From an uncultured Atopobium sp. (lineage in GTDB: Bacteria; Actinomycetota; Coriobacteriia; Coriobacteriales; Atopobiaceae), in assembly GCA_947090525.1 (NCBI GenBank), contig CAMUON010000002.1, forward strand, positions 169,148 through 233,147: 64,000 nt of DNA, read 5' to 3'. Below are positions 63,970 to 64,000 of the stretch, one piece after another; position 1 is the first letter of the stretch, and each line of letters opens with the position of its first letter. Made by a program: the position numbers and the translations under genes. The notes under the pieces are model-generated. The model was not told the DNA's origin. It was given only the letters and a program-made list of their open reading frames with translations, and did not search any database.

Positions 63970-64000
63970 GCCTCTACACACAAATGTCCCTCGTTGGTCA

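Larger units (their letters stand above)
62356..64000. other. Gene-poor right end with terminators, AT-rich motifs and structured RNA
   Basis: 1645 bases to the window edge without a convincing protein gene; short ORFs here lack ribosome sites or run through obvious terminators. From left to right it holds an AT-rich regulator upstream region (62640-62780), a minus-strand terminator (62901-62925), an unassigned stretch, a second terminator (63403-63432), a strongly structured segment (63480-63700), and a 21-bp tandem repeat (63928-63969). Confidence 0.6.

Noticed and set aside
63798..63983. Short ORF with two F-A-S-C-A-S-V repeats
   Set aside because: It only reflects the 21-bp DNA repeat and lacks a ribosome site.

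Overview
This window comes from a low-to-mid-GC relative of the Actinobacteria, most likely class Coriobacteriia (an Eggerthellales/Cryptobacterium-like oral or gut anaerobe). The evidence is the actinobacterial-style secA-prfB-ftsE-ftsX-smpB-ssrA and rplM-rpsI-glmM blocks, strong AAAGGAG ribosome sites, GTG/TTG starts, a cell-wall adhesin with Coriobacteria-like signals, and a very large SARP/ATPase-type regulator. The genus is an inference, not a proof. Nearly all genes lie on the minus strand; only five or six are on the plus strand.

Layout. 1-2.2 kb: the 3' end of a metal P-type ATPase, a nucleoside hydrolase with a good promoter, and tRNA-Thr(CGT). 2.3-9.1 kb: a >2000-residue FIVAR-repeat surface protein whose signal peptide and body lie in different frames, separated by a run of eight G (minus strand). 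9.3-19.6 kb: a SurA-like membrane protein, a HEAT-like protein, a NYN-domain protein, a hydroxyacid dehydrogenase, a DegV protein, the ribosome hibernation factor, an amino-acid-binding lipoprotein, ComF and a KDG-type permease. 19.6-23 kb: a small catabolic island in which the permease diverges from an iron alcohol dehydrogenase (4-hydroxybutyrate dehydrogenase type) across a four-copy 16-bp operator-like array, followed by a HAD phosphatase and a DeoR regulator. 23-36.6 kb: a tightly packed housekeeping run, tatA-tatC-topA-tmk-holB-queD-GH5-like-rsmI-metG-rsmA-tatD, with several stop/start overlaps. 36.7-47.2 kb: a TPR protein, an aspartate aminotransferase, nhaA, a second DegV, asnS, glmM, rpsI-rplM and ung. 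47.3-58.5 kb: two FSA-type transaldolase homologues around the tmRNA/smpB/ftsX/ftsE block, then a YitT protein, prfB and secA. 58.8-62.4 kb: a 1169-residue ATPase/SARP regulator. 62.4-64 kb: a gene-poor stretch with two intrinsic terminators and a strongly structured RNA candidate.

The genes mainly serve translation quality control (tmRNA, SmpB, RF2, HPF, RsmA, RsmI, aminoacyl-tRNA synthetases), DNA replication/repair (HolB, Tmk, TopA, Ung), protein export (SecA, TatAC) and cell division (FtsEX). The most unusual items are the possible phase switch in the adhesin, an SPT tripeptide where RF2 normally has SPF, an archaeal-looking topoisomerase I, a glycoside-hydrolase relative without its catalytic glutamates, the 16-bp iteron-like array, and the structured RNA near the right end. 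Many housekeeping proteins carry Ala/Pro-rich low-complexity tails, which looks like a lineage trait. No CRISPR array, insertion sequence or prophage was found.
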